Below are positions 49,801 through 61,786 of a stretch of 64,000 nt of DNA, in pieces. The DNA lies in NCBI GenBank assembly GCA_037176845.1, contig JAYKXP010000007.1:930001-994000 (forward strand), in the 5' to 3' direction. The stretch comes from Paramarasmius palmivorus (Eukaryota > Basidiomycota > Agaricomycetes > Agaricales > Marasmiaceae). Position numbers and translations under genes: made by a program. The notes under the pieces are model-generated. The model did no database searches. It was not told where the DNA came from and worked only from the letters and a program-made list of their open reading frames with translations. Each line of letters begins with the position of its first letter. Position 1 is the stretch's first letter.

Positions 49801-52800
49801 AGGGGCAAATTGTGAGTCTGGGGAATATCGTGAGCACATGTCGTTATCAGCGAAGATACACATGCTTACTACAAGGATAACAGTCCTTCCTTTCAATAAA
49901 TCTCCTCTCAGACACTTTTCCACTATCCATTTGGCAGTATGCACGCTAGGAGGCGCAATCATTGAATCAGCCCTGTGGTCATGCAAGACGTCAAGATACT
50001 CACTCAAGCGCTGCAAGGACATCATCTAAGACAAGTATCTCTGCAGGGGAATAAACCGCTCGAGCAAGTGTAACCCTCGCCTTTTGCCCACCGCTCAGCG
50101 TAACGCCCTTTTCTCCCACTTCTGTCTGATCACCTGCATCGAACAAGGCAAGATCTTTTTCAAGACCACATTGGTAGATGACCTTCTGGTAACGTTCTTC
50201 CTCGTAGGTGGAACCAAAAAGAATGTTGTCCTAAAGCAAGTAATAAGAGACGGGAGGCCAATGGTATCGAAATCGGTCGGGGCTTACACGAATGGTATCA
50301 TTCTGCACCCAAGATTCTTGTGCTGCGTATGCTAGACCACCGGCGCGAGGAAGGCTGACATACGAATCTGGTTTGAGGGGTATGAAATGCAGTTCACCTG
50401 GGTCCATTGTCAGCACCTGATGTAGCCGAACCAAGGCCAACATACCAAGGAGAGCCATAAGCAGCGATGTTTTTCCCGAGCCGGTCGGGCCAACGATGAG
50501 GTTTAGGCATCCACGCTTGAACTTCAAGGTTCCTTCCACCGACAGCACGAATCGTGCTTGATTAGCATGGGGATCGTCAAAGGTCTCTTTGGACCAGGTA
50601 AATAACGCTTCGTGTACTCCGATTTCGGAGCTGGAAATCGTAGAGTATACGTTTTGGTCGGAGTGGTCTGGCGAGAAGGTATCAAGCACTTCAGTCTGAC
50701 GACAGAACTTCGGTTAGTACGTGAAGGCCATTGTGTTTGATAAACGCACGAACCTCGACGAGAAATTCGTTGATCCGATCGAGAGAAACTTTGGACGTGA
50801 TGAGCCTTCCGAGGAGTCCCACAATGAATGTACATTGCGTCCTGAGAAATTCAAAGACAGTGATAGAGCTGAACACCACGGAGGCTTTCAGCTCTTGCTT
50901 CATAATAACAGTCTACACGGGATTTGTCAGCGCCTTGGCTCATGTTCATGAACAACGCAAGTTACTAACGCTAGATGCGTTCAGTGGAATAATTCTACTG
51001 ACACCAAATCAAATACGTACAACGTGAAATAACAGGCGACCATTGTTATCACCGGTATTACAAAACTACCCAAAAGATCTATCAGTTTCCCCAGCACGTT
51101 CGAAGATGACAGTGACCTACTTGACAATCTGGATAACCAGCCGCAGTCTCCAATACTTCTTGATCCACTTCAGCTCTTGTTCTCGCTTCTCCGCAATCAA
51201 GCTGCTCATTTTGTTTTCCCATCCAAAGAACTTCACCATACGGAGTACCTTCATCGCTACATGCCCCGTTAATGAATCGGCAATCACAGACACGACAAGA
51301 CACCTACTTTCGGTAACCACCTCCACCCGCTCGTCCGTTCTCTTCATCTTCTCAGCCTGAATCTTGTGCGTAAAACTAGCGAAATACCCGGGTACTGGTA
51401 AAAGTAGGATTGTGCATCCAAAAGCAACAAATGCACTACCGAGTCGGCGCGTTAGCCGAATCATAAGCAAAACGTCGATCATCAGAGAGGTTCACGAACC
51501 TCCAGCCTAGGATTGAGTATAGGAATATCACGCTGAACAACAGCTGAAGAGGTACGTAGGCAACAAGGTACGGCAAATGAGGGCCGTTGAGGATGTTGTT
51601 CAAGTCGGTGGTGACGAGGTTGTTGATCTTGCCCTCTAACCAGCTACTTTTCTGGGCGTTTTTGAGGGTCTAGTTCAATAGCGGGGGTTAGTAGGGTCTA
51701 CGAAGTATAAAACGCGGCCCGCACCGCCTGTTGTTCACCCAGAGTGGGATTCTGTGAGTTGCGCACTGGTGGCGCTTGAGCCTTCATCCTAATACGAAGA
51801 GCATGTGAGAATATGATCTGAATCAATATACTGTTGATCTGCGTGAGACTTCGTAGCTGTGTCGGGAATAAGTCATAGGGTGATTACTTGAAGGAAAATA
51901 CATACTGCAAGTAACATATATCGTTCCATAGATAGAGCAGCTAAATTCGGTCCTAGGGGTAACATCAGCACCGATTAACAGCTAATGAGAGGTACTACGA
52001 ACCGACAAAGATCATCAAAACCCAAAACCACGGGCGGGCTTGGATAAAGAACTCGTTTTTACTGCCCTCAAGATACCTATACAAATCAATTAGCAACGAA
52101 ACGAGATTATTATCACAGGAACTCGGTACCGGAGTAATTGGTTCACAGAAACAGGAACAATAAACTTTCCGATTGTTTGAATGACCACCATGATCACCAT
52201 GTTTGTATAGTCCCGGCGCACGAGATGGAGGATGCTCCAGAAGACGTGATGTCTTTGAATCTGGGGTCCTCTACTAAAAGATGCTACGTGCTAATTCGAT
52301 TGGTTAGAACCAGCAAGGGAATGATCTGGAACCAGGAACGCTTACTGAAGTACTTTTCTCTCGAAGGTGCTCTGCAGCATCGTAATCTGCCAAAGGCGGC
52401 ATTTGGTCGACGGACATGTGTGATACCCGTGATGCGAGGGAGACAGTTGGGTCCATGAAGGAAAAACATATGAGGCTGAGGAGAGAGGCGGTTTGTTCGG
52501 GGTGCGGTGTGGCGTAAGGTTTCTATTCAGATAGGTTAGTATCTCGTGGTTCGTGGATTAGAGCCGAAAATACTATACCTTTGGGTTGATTGGCTTGTAC
52601 TGACGAGGTATCACGAGAGGTAAAAGGGTGGCTAGCCCCAAGACACCGATTTTCCACCATAATAACGCGCCTTCGTGTTCGTCTTGAGGTCGGAGGTGAA
52701 GTGTTGCTAATGGGAAAAGGTCCCGGTATGTATAGACCAGGAGAGAGACTGTAAGGACGGCATTGAGGTGATGGGCGCAGATGTCCCTCGTGTATGTTGG

Positions 52801-53271
52801 GGTGATAAGCGCGAGCACGGAAAAGATCGCGACATATGTCTGTATTCATATGACTAACAGATAGCTTCAAAGAGGATCAAAGACATACAAATGTCGCTAT
52901 CATAGGGACGGGGGTGATTGACCGCGTTAAGAAAGTCAAAGATAACAAGGCAATGCACATGCCCGCTTGGAGACGTTGAAGTGGGTGTATTCGTGTCGAT
53001 ATCGAGGGTACCTCTTGCGCGTCACGGTCTTCTGCGTGTTTTGTCTCTTTTGCTCGCTTGTAGCACGACGTGACGACGAGAGCTGTAAAGGACAGTGCTG
53101 ACGCATACGCTGGGATATTCGCGTTATCCCAGGGGTTCCAGCTGAGACCGCCGGTCTGTCAGTGAGTTTTTGATTGTGAAGAGCGTGTACGCACTGTTCA
53201 TTGACCAAAAACCCCAACCCCATGGTTATCTGCGATTCTGGAGTTGTTCTTGCAAGGTCTGGGACAGACAT
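46894..53271 (-). CDS. ABCC-subfamily ABC transporter (MRP / Ybt1-like)
   Basis: Full-length ABC exporter in about 25 or more exons. The N-terminus has a TMD0-like set of membrane helices ([34 protein letters not shown]), then two transmembrane domains. NBD1 has Walker [30 protein letters not shown], signature [12 protein letters not shown] and Walker [12 protein letters not shown], with Asp in the catalytic-Glu position, as usual for ABCC NBD1. NBD2 has Walker [24 protein letters not shown], signature [12 protein letters not shown] and Walker B VLILDEATSA with the Glu, so only NBD2 should hydrolyse fully. The stop is at 46894. Ybt1-type members transport bile acids or conjugates into the vacuole; the substrate here is unknown. 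The divergent start is 334 nt from the CRN nuclease-kinase. Confidence 0.93.
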
Positions 53272-53605
53272 TCCGTTTGATGATGGTGGTAGTGGGTAAG
53301 GCAAGTGAATCCCGTTATATATAGATACATATTGAATGTAAAGCCCAAGGCACGGCCCGGGCAGATCATTGTGGTCGTTGATGAAGAGTGACTGATGGTG
53401 CTTCGAGGGCACTGAACGACGACAGCATGAGGGACAATATTCGAGTGATAGCTTGGACGTGGCAGGGCTTTGTCTTCCCAAGTCGTGGGGTAATTGGGGT
53501 CGTCAAGGCTTTACTTTCAGGTTGTCAGTTTGTTGAGTCTGCCGTTGTGGTCGTGAGAGAGTGAGCGCTCAGTACTAGCGCCCTGAATTTTCTCTCCGCA
53601 CCATC
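53272..53605. other. Divergent promoter between ABC transporter and CRN nuclease-kinase
   Basis: 334 nt separating two start codons on opposite strands. No clear regulatory motif is visible. A minus-strand frame extends the ABC transporter upstream to 53481, but its sequence (rich in Cys, His and Pro) looks like a promoter read by chance. Confidence 0.5.
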
Positions 53606-55719
53606 ATGGCTACGATTCCGAAAAGAGTAAATCTCAAATGCTACGTTTTTACGCATCGTCCCATCGAAAGATATCAGTTTCCTATAACCATCTCATCTGA
53701 CGACTCTCTGGAAACGGTCATTCGTCAAGTCAGATCGAACGATGAAACTGCTAGCATATCAGGCAGAGTCATCCTTTACAAGGTAGCGTGCTTCCATACT
53801 GGTCTTCGAGCCGAACTACTTACAATCCCAATAGGCTATAGACTTATACGTTCAACCAAAGAGTAATATTCACGAGCGAGTGCAAGCATGGCTTGAGGAG
53901 CATCTCGAGGAACCGTTGGATTCTGTTGACAGTGGTCTGGTAGGAGAAGTCTGGCCGGATGGTGGGGACTGGTCTTCACCTAGGAAATTTGACGTGGTTG
54001 CCGTAGATGAATCAGGTGCGTACGAGCTGTGTCGCTAGGTTATTGCTGGCGTCTGACCAAACCTTAATTGCAGGCCTCAACAGTATGTTTTTGTCTACCC
54101 ACCACTTCCAACTTTTGATCACAGACATTTGCAGGACTCACAACCATCCGTGCTTTAATAGATCCTGCTCTGCGACCCAGACTCAGTCTCATCGACAGTA
54201 ATGGTTCCAATTCACTTCCCTTTTCGATGAACTGATGCGCTGTTTCGCATTGTAGAGCATGATCTTGAAATATCCCGCTTCCCCACCGCTCCTAACCCTT
54301 CTGCAGGTGCTAGCGATCCTTCAACTTGTTATACCGGTCTCGTTGATGTGCGTGGGGGCAGGCCTGCAGCGGCATATGGCCCCTCAAATGCATTATTCGA
54401 CCCTCACCTCGCGCGACTAACTCATGAATTGCGTAACCTCGACACTGTCCCAGTCACGTCAGGCATGATCAACAGTGCATACCGACTCCTAACTGCGTCT
54501 GCTGACTTCTACCAAATCGAAGATTACAGGGTAGAAGTCATTCGCCTAACCCTCGACAATCTCTTTCCGGATGGACGATGGCATGAATATATTGCTAGCA
54601 CGGGAGCCAAACCAACGGCATTTTGGCTGTTGTCACTCATATTTGAGTTCAAGTATGAGAATGGCGCAGGTGGTGATCCCATGGCTCAGGCTATTCTTGA
54701 CTACATTACACTTCTCTCCGACGAAGGACGCGTTCGTGTCCGCTTTCATCTCTTATTATCTGCTAATAGACCTTTTCATCCAGACAGGTCACTTTCGCCG
54801 TCGTTCAAATTGCCCGTCGATTTTACTTTACCTCGCTGGCACGCAATTGCACGTCTCTACCGCAGTCTTCACTGATGCCGTACATGTCGAGGCACTCTAC
54901 TCCGAGAACCTGCACGGTGGCTCTGATTTTGACGACCGTCTTCTCCGCCTCGCGCGGGCCCTGCAGGCTGTCAAAACTGCCTTTGATGGTCTGTCTACTT
55001 TTTATGCAGAGCTAGAGCAAGCTGCACCACCGTTGGATGGCACGCATCTTCTTCCACGGCCGGTACAAGCAAGTGCGCCTCACGCCGAGGTCGCGGATTC
55101 CCTTGGGTTACGGTTCCTCTACAAACTCTCACGTGTAGGAGACGAGATTGGCGATAGCAAGGCTGAACGCGACCAGAACACGTCTCATGCTGTGTATGTT
55201 GCTCTGAGCAGTGGTCCGTCGATTCCGGCTGGTCAAGTAATCGTCAAATTTGCGATGAGATATAACGTGGAGGCACACAAGCTTCTTGCGAATGCTGGCT
55301 TGGCACCAAAGCTGTACCATCATGTTCCTGTTCTGGGTGGGTACACGATGATCGTCATGGAACGTGTGGTCGGAACGCTGGCTTGGGTCTGGCAGCGAAA
55401 GGGCGATGGGAGGTTGAGGCTATTGCCACATGCTGTGTATGAGGCTATCGAGCAAGCTATTGGCCTTCTCCATGATCAGGATATTGTGTTTGGTGACCTC
55501 CGTCCGCCGAATATCATCGTGCTGGAGGACGAGTCTTCTGCCGTTCTAATTGATTTCGATTGGGCGGCAAAGGCGAGAGAGGGGAGATACCCAGCTTCCA
55601 TTCATTTAGGGAGTCTCTTTGATGACTGGGCACCGGGTGTTGAACGATATGGGCTAATGGAAAAGGAGCATGATCTGCATATGCTTCGGGATTTGAAGAA
55701 GGCTTGTGAACAAGGTTAA
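53606..55719 (+). CDS. Crinkler-type protein: CRN header, PD-(D/E)XK nuclease-like, kinase domain
   Basis: Six exons (53606-53782, 53835-54015, 54074-54082, 54135-54197, 54256-54735, 54788-55719) give 613 residues. The N-terminus (NLKCYVFTHRPIERYQFPIT, later LYKAIDLYVQP, VGEVWPDGGDW) matches the ubiquitin-like header of Crinkler proteins. The middle resembles the PD-(D/E)XK nuclease fold found in CRN/CR effectors (IFEFKYENGAGGDPMAQAIL, then CPSILLYLAGTQLHVSTAVF). The C-terminus is a kinase fold: Lys in VIVKFAMR, catalytic loop DIVFGDLRPPNIIV and metal-binding LIDFDWA. The HRD His is replaced (FGD) and DFG reads DFD, both usual in this agaric kinase-like family. Known CRN-type proteins act as host-targeted effectors or conflict toxins; function here is inferred only. 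Exon 3 would be just 9 nt. Confidence 0.82.
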
Positions 55720-55915
55720 AGCGGGTTGTTCAGCGACGCTCTCAGACCTGCTCTTTACATTAAATGCACTGTATTTTATCGTCTTCACCCTTTGAATGTA
55801 TCTTACAACCTGTTTGAACCAATCCTAAATACAACGTAAACATCTGGTTCACCATCTAATTAGCTACGGGGATGTACTGGTATAGCTGAAGCGGTATCAA
55901 ACAGTCTAAATGTCC

Positions 55916-58900
55916 TTAAGTCGACCCCAAAACCCCATTACTCGAAACACCAGCAACAACCGCCTCCGATACAGCGGGCATCGTCTCCTCAACCGGCGTC
56001 AATGGCGGTGAAACCGTCATCGGCTGTGGTGGTGGTGGCTGAGCCTTGAAATGACAACAATGACATAACCACCCTCCAGTTCCGTCCTCTACCGGATAGA
56101 ACGCAGGCGTAAACTGCGTTTTGCATTGTACACATTCGAGATTATCCACACTCGCATCTGACTCGAGCTGTTGTTGGACGTTGAGGATGTGATCTAGCCT
56201 ACGGGCTTTACGGAGTAGACCATGCGTTTGAGCAGTGGAGGCTTGTTTGTAGGCCCGAGCGTAGACTTGGACGACGGACTGCGGTAGTGTGTATGAGAAT
56301 GAAGAAAAAGAATGAGTAAAGTCAGTCAGGACACACACCTCGCCACCTTCGTCAGTTTCACAGATATGGTAAAGCCGGCGTTTACCAAGATCATGGTTTT
56401 TACACATGATCACGGGTGTCATTAGACCAGAGTCTCCTTGAAAGGTAGTAGTGACCGTGGTATCCCTTCGACTGCTCTTTACCTTTCCGTTTGTACTATA
56501 ATCAGCCTGAGAGAGAGGAAGAGGAGATTAATATGCTCACAGGTTGAACATCAAACCCAAACTTGTACCCCGCATTCCAAGCACACGAAACATGAAATTC
56601 TTTTGGACAATGCCAACATTTCACAACCGCACCCCCTTTATCACTGCATATCGCACAGGGCTAGACGTCCTGGGTTGAGTAACGGTATCATCTGAAACGA
56701 GGAACGGGAAACGCACAGAAGACCACCTGGAATCTGGAATCGTACTGACCCCTTCCACAGATTTTAGATGCCCAGAATCCGTATACACCAGTTCGGGAAT
56801 AAATACTGAACAGAGGACATGTGCCCATCCTTGACCTTCTGTGGGTTTACACGCGCGCAGGAACGAATCTGCCGGCGGAGGTGTACGTTTTCGTGGGCAA
56901 AGTAGGCAATCGTGGTACTAACACACATCAGGAGTTAGTTATCACCAAAACAGAAACAGACAACCACATACAATCGAAGCCTCTTGCGCCTCTTCATTCC
57001 GGCACAGATCACACTGCCATTTATCGACCATGGCAGGTGCAATCGTCGCTCCACAGGAGGCTAAGCAACTGGTAAGTAGCTTGCCGAGAAAGATGAGATG
57101 AAACCTCCATACCAGCATGACACTGAAACCCACACTTGATACACTTCAACACCTTGCCCAACGGCCCATTCTTCGTACACGCACAACATTTTATCTGCGG
57201 CACATTCGTCGGTGGTGGCGGCGTCGGCGTCACCTTTACCTTTTTCGCTACCGGTCCACTCAGTGGTGTTCCTTCCCTTTTCTCTCCTCCCCGTTCACCA
57301 CTTCCCCCACCTGCCCCCGTACGCGATTTTGCAGGTAACGACTCTTCCCTTACCGGCCTAACATTCAAATCTGCGTATTTCCTCCAATTCGTCCCGCAGG
57401 TCTCGCAGAGAAGGTTACTCTGCAGGCCTTTGGGGGCTTTCCACCATGATTTGCTCTCTCGTGTCCGACATGCCCCACAGGACGGTGGTTTCGTCGTAGG
57501 TGGTGACTCTACGTCGGAATCCGATGAAGGACCTATAGTCTGTGACGGAGAGGAAGAGGAGGCGTATCGAGCGTAGATAGGTTGAGGGGGCGGTGGGCGT
57601 CTGTGCTCTTCGCCGAGTTTTTGGCTAGTTAGGTGTCAGTTGAGAGAGATAACGCGATGAGCAGCGTGAAAATCCTACTTCTTCCAATGTCCATAATATC
57701 TGACAACTTCTGGCATACTCTTAACCACGATCTCATCTCGGACAGCTCGTAGCTCGGCTCCGTACATTCCGATCGCCTCTTCGAATGTGTCTTTTTCGTG
57801 CTCTGTCCATTCTGGGTCTGTGTAGAATTTCGTTGGATGAGTTTTCCACTGCGCGCGAGATACGTCGTTAGCAGACATAATCCCGATGCAGGAGAGAGAA
57901 AAATACCTTCTCCATCCTACTAGCTTCGATAGTCTTCATGCAAACGCTAGTTAAAGGTCTACCGTTCATCGAAGCATCGGATATCTGCCGAATGGCTTCT
58001 GTGAGGAAATCTACGCTATATAATGTCGCCTTAGGGGTTCCATCTTTCGATTTCTCATTAGCGATTACGGAGAGATGTTTTTCCACTAGTAGCTGGATGT
58101 TAGCGTCAGCGATTTTTTGTGAGATGGATGCGAACCTTCTGCGACTATCACAGGAAAGACCTGATCAGCATATTACGTTATACATGCGGAAAAGCAGAAA
58201 ACCTACTCTCAGCTGAAGTAAAATCATGTAACGCGCTAAGAACTTCGATGGTCTTGTCTTCTCCACGTTCTTCATCTATTTGTCATGGTTAGCGCCCTGT
58301 CCTTAACCCAAGACGAAAGAGACTCGCCTATGCCCAAATGGGCGCTCCCAAACTCGGGATATACTGGTTGATATTTCTGCCCGACGCGTGTTGCTGCGCG
58401 GGGGAATATCAGATCTTCTGGGTCTGTTCCGCGTCATCAATTAGCCATTTCCACGAGGGTAAAGGCAGGAGACGTACCGAGTGTGTCTTCGGCTACGGTG
58501 AATTGACTATGTACCAGTAAGGATAAGGAACGAAAGACAGGGAAGACACGTACCCGAAATACCTAAAAGGCCACATTTTAAAATGCCTTATAGGCATATT
58601 CTCCTCCTTTTCTGCTAGAGATTTGTCCTTTCTGGGTCTACCACGACCTCGAGGGGCAGGTGCATTTGATTTGAGTGGGGGTCGAGGCGCACTGGAGGTC
58701 GTAGGGGTTGAAGCCGAGGCCGAAGTTGAGGCCGCATTGTTGTTATTGGCGGTGTTGGAGTTGTTATTGGTGGGCCTCCGACTATCAAGCATCTCTTCGT
58801 GTCGTCTCGAACACGGTGCACATGTCCATCCATACCCCCGCGAAGGTTTTGCAAGCAACGGCGGCTGGACGCATTTCATGTGGAAATACCGCTTGCATCG

Positions 58901-59645
58901 ATCACATTGAACGGATTCCGGTGTAGGACACCATTCTGTACACGTTTCGCATAGCCTGACTGCGTCTGTAAGATCTGGTATGACTTCTTTTTCTGCAACG
59001 ATGTATTCGTATCGTTCCATTAGCGTTTGGCGGACGTTTTCCGGTACTATCTTTCCATTAGCATCACCACATTCACGTAGAGAAGAGACACGGCACGCAC
59101 CATTCCTAACATCCCCAACTTTAATCACCTCAAACTCCTTCTTGATATACGGATCAAACAACCTCGTGAAATAGAACCTATCGGGACGTTTTTTCCAGCC
59201 TGCCAAATCGCTGATCTTGTCTCTGTGAACTACGTGGCATTTTCCGCGTATTTGGTTGATATCACAGATTTCAGAGTAGATTGCTGCGAGGAGTAAACGG
59301 GAATCGGAGACTGGGCGATCGGAGACGTCGGAGGGGCGGTAGTACCATGCGAGACGGACGCGGGTGTAGTGGTATTCTTCTGAGGAAATGTTTTCTGGAC
59401 GGAGAAATTCCATGATTCGGGCGATGGAGTAGGGGGTGCCATCCCGGATTGACCATGGGGGTGAGCAGTAGACGTGGTCTACCTGGGAGGTCAAGAGAAA
59501 TAATGACAGAAATATTTGGAATAAACATACCATTTACGCGGATTTGTTGACCATTTTTGAGATAAACTGGGAATTTCTCGGGGGGAGGGGCAATGGAGGA
59601 GGGGGTAGAGGAAGAAGCTTGCGGGTCTGCGCTACTAGTCGCCAT
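55916..59645 (-). CDS. snt2: Snt2-type chromatin protein (BAH, PHD, ELM2, SANT, GATA-type and PHD fingers)
   Basis: The order of domains matches Snt2. The N-terminal BAH domain includes VYCSPPWSIRDGTPYSIARI, VRLAWYYRPSDVSDRP and RFYFTRLFDPYIKKEFEV. A C4HC3 PHD finger is CETCTEWCPTPESVQCDRCK through WTCAPC. The ELM2 start is RVGQKYQPVYPEFG, the SANT domain is FYTDPEWTEHEKDTFEEAIG through VRYYGHWKK, the GATA-like finger is CGACRTRESKSWWKA and CETCGTNW. A last PHD/extended-PHD module follows (CCACTKNGPLG, CDLCRNEEAQE, CVQCKTQF). In yeast, Snt2 works with Ecm5 and the Rpd3 deacetylase in stress-responsive transcription; in other fungi it affects sporulation, virulence and autophagy. One intron (58327-58276) has a GC donor, needed to keep frame. 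No domain is missing. Confidence 0.93.
58276..58327 (-). other. GC-AG intron in the Snt2 gene
   Basis: Splicing ATAG|GCGAGT to CAAATAG|ATGAAG gives a 52-nt intron and keeps frame (GIDEERGEDKT). The alternative GT two codons downstream would create an in-frame stop. The donor GCGAGT is close to the general GC-AG consensus. Confidence 0.75.
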
Positions 59646-61786
59646 GCCACACGACTACTGAAAAAGGAAATATCGCGAAAAATTCGACGAGGCGTAGGAT
59701 ACGAAAATAAAGAGACTTGGGATAAGAGAAAAATGAATAAAAAAACGACAACAGGGACGAAATAGAAATTATTCAGAGAAGGGGAATTGTGGCAAGTGGT
59801 TAAAGGTCAAAGTGTATTTCAAACTCCGACAACGGCACTGTCTGCTTGAACACTCGTCCGTTTTTGGACAACGTTCTGGGCCCCATGTAACAGTGCTAAC
59901 ACAAGAACAGGTAGATTGCGCTCACCAGTGTCGCCACCAAATATCTCCAAGGTTCAGCGGCGAGTCAGCGCAATTGAGGCATTATTACTGCCCGTCAACC
60001 TCGAGGCACGCTGTAATGCATCAGCTTTTCCTTGATTTTCGTTCAAAGTTCAAACTAATTCATCATATAGTGACATGTAGACAGATAGATACAACGAATA
60101 GGGCCCTAGGGACCCACTAGGTTCGGGGTAGTACATGTATACTTTAAGCATATTTGAATGTATCGGTCAGCCCGACTTTGGCCCGAATTCGGCATGGAAC
60201 AGTATCAGAGTCGTACAATCACCGTTGCCCGTATGCTGGCAACAAAGGTACCTGTGCACATGAGATATCCGGTCGCATGAGCCATTGCTATTACTAAGGC
60301 CGATTGTACACCGGGAAAGAGAGATGCGTCAGCCAAACCACCAAAACAGACCGCTGGGCAAATATCTTATCCCTGTCGAGGCTAGGTCACCTAGGCCTAT
60401 GTTGCGTGGTTGTATCCGAGCCATGAGCGCGAGGGATTCACATGGAAGAACGATAACGCGTAATCGAGAGCATATCATTCCGTAGAGATGGTACCTGCCA
60501 GGGCTTGATCTTGGAACAGCTTGATACAGGTGAGGACACAGTATTCGGCGTGCGCCGTGGAAGGCGTACAAAGACCAGGGATCGGTGGTTGTACGCAGAA
60601 TGATAAGCGGATGGATAGACATGCATGTCGTTTGCGCTCTTTGCATTCTTGCATAACTCGGATGACATCTGTACCGCTTTCATATCCCCGCCCGGAGTAC
60701 AGGACGAAGGCCAATACACAGAACATCTTCTGTGCAAAGCCGGGCTAGCGAAGGCCGGGGCCAAGAGCTAAGGTCACGAGAAACGAACTCGGGAAATTGG
60801 ACCCGGAGGCTTGAATTCATGGAATCAAGAACGCAGAAGGTTTTGGGGACATAGATGCATCGAGCAGCTTTCGCTTGGAAAATCGACGCATGCGCATGTC
60901 CAAGGTTCAGCACGAGGCACGGCCATATAGTGCAACGAATTGCGTGAAGGTGAAAAGGTGAATAGGGAAGGTATCCTGCAATTGTCTTCGCGCCTCGGAC
61001 TGGCTTCTCGAGTCTCATTGGCGGAGCTGGGGAGTGTGAAAGAGTAGGTGTAGCCTTGAATCTTCATCGACATCACGGTGCCCGCAGTGGTTGAAGCTGA
61101 AGATCCTGCCTTGGCCTTTGCAGAGACTACGGTGTTTGTGTATCTTCGTCCGCCCTTCTCTTCAACGCTTCAAATGATTTGCACCCCCAGCATTTGTAGG
61201 TGTTCGTCCAGTAGCACCCTGTAATTCCTCCGTTGAACATTCGCCGGTACCAGAGATTAGAATCAGAGAATTTTAGGGACAATGACGCATGGGTTCGGCT
61301 ATAATCTGGCGATATCGTTCAAGTTGGGGTGAGTTGAGAGACGTGAGTAGTTGTGACCAAGGGACACATGCCATTCTAACTCGCTTCTCAGCTCTCTCGA
61401 GCGCGTGATCAGGTATCGACATTGCGAGGTGTCCTGTGAACATTGAATATTGAAGTATCGAGGAAGGCTATGGGATGTGGAAGGTCTGTCATGGTGGTTG
61501 TGGGTCAAGTTGACAACTGGCCGCGACTCTCTTCCATCGCGACCACGATGGTAGTGACCTACATATGTCCATACTGGATTTTTACACCACGGAATGGAAA
61601 TCATCAGCTTTGAAATGAGTCGAATCTGGGATCATTATACCACCTAAAATGTATGGTGAACTACAATCCAAACTCACATCCCAAATTACGACCTCTCTTA
61701 CTGCAGCACTCAGACCGAAGGCGGGCATGTGAACGGTAATCGGTACATCATTGCCAGAAAAGCTACACAAACGTGATACCTAAGGC
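59646..61786. other. Gene-poor interval between Snt2 and the CRN NTPase-nuclease
   Basis: 2.1 kb. It contains the Snt2 promoter and the 3' flank of the minus-strand CRN gene. Frames of 60-112 codons on both strands lack domain character. A short palindromic CACAGAA-CATC-TTCTGTG occurs near 60716-60733. I see no transposon ends or gene. Confidence 0.5.

Noticed and set aside
49900..50040. Unusual D-loop (ALEADS) in NBD1 of the ABC transporter
   Set aside because: A later acceptor (CGCCTCCTAG) gives the normal ALDVHTAKW, so the oddity was a splice-site error.
52936..53481. Extension of the ABC transporter upstream of 53271
   Set aside because: The added segment is Cys/His/Pro-rich without membrane helices; the ATG at 53271 has a good start and fits the family.
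61299..61770. Minus-strand frames downstream of the CRN NTPase gene
   Set aside because: They follow the supported stop at 61787 and show no similarity to a CRN domain; probably 3' flank.
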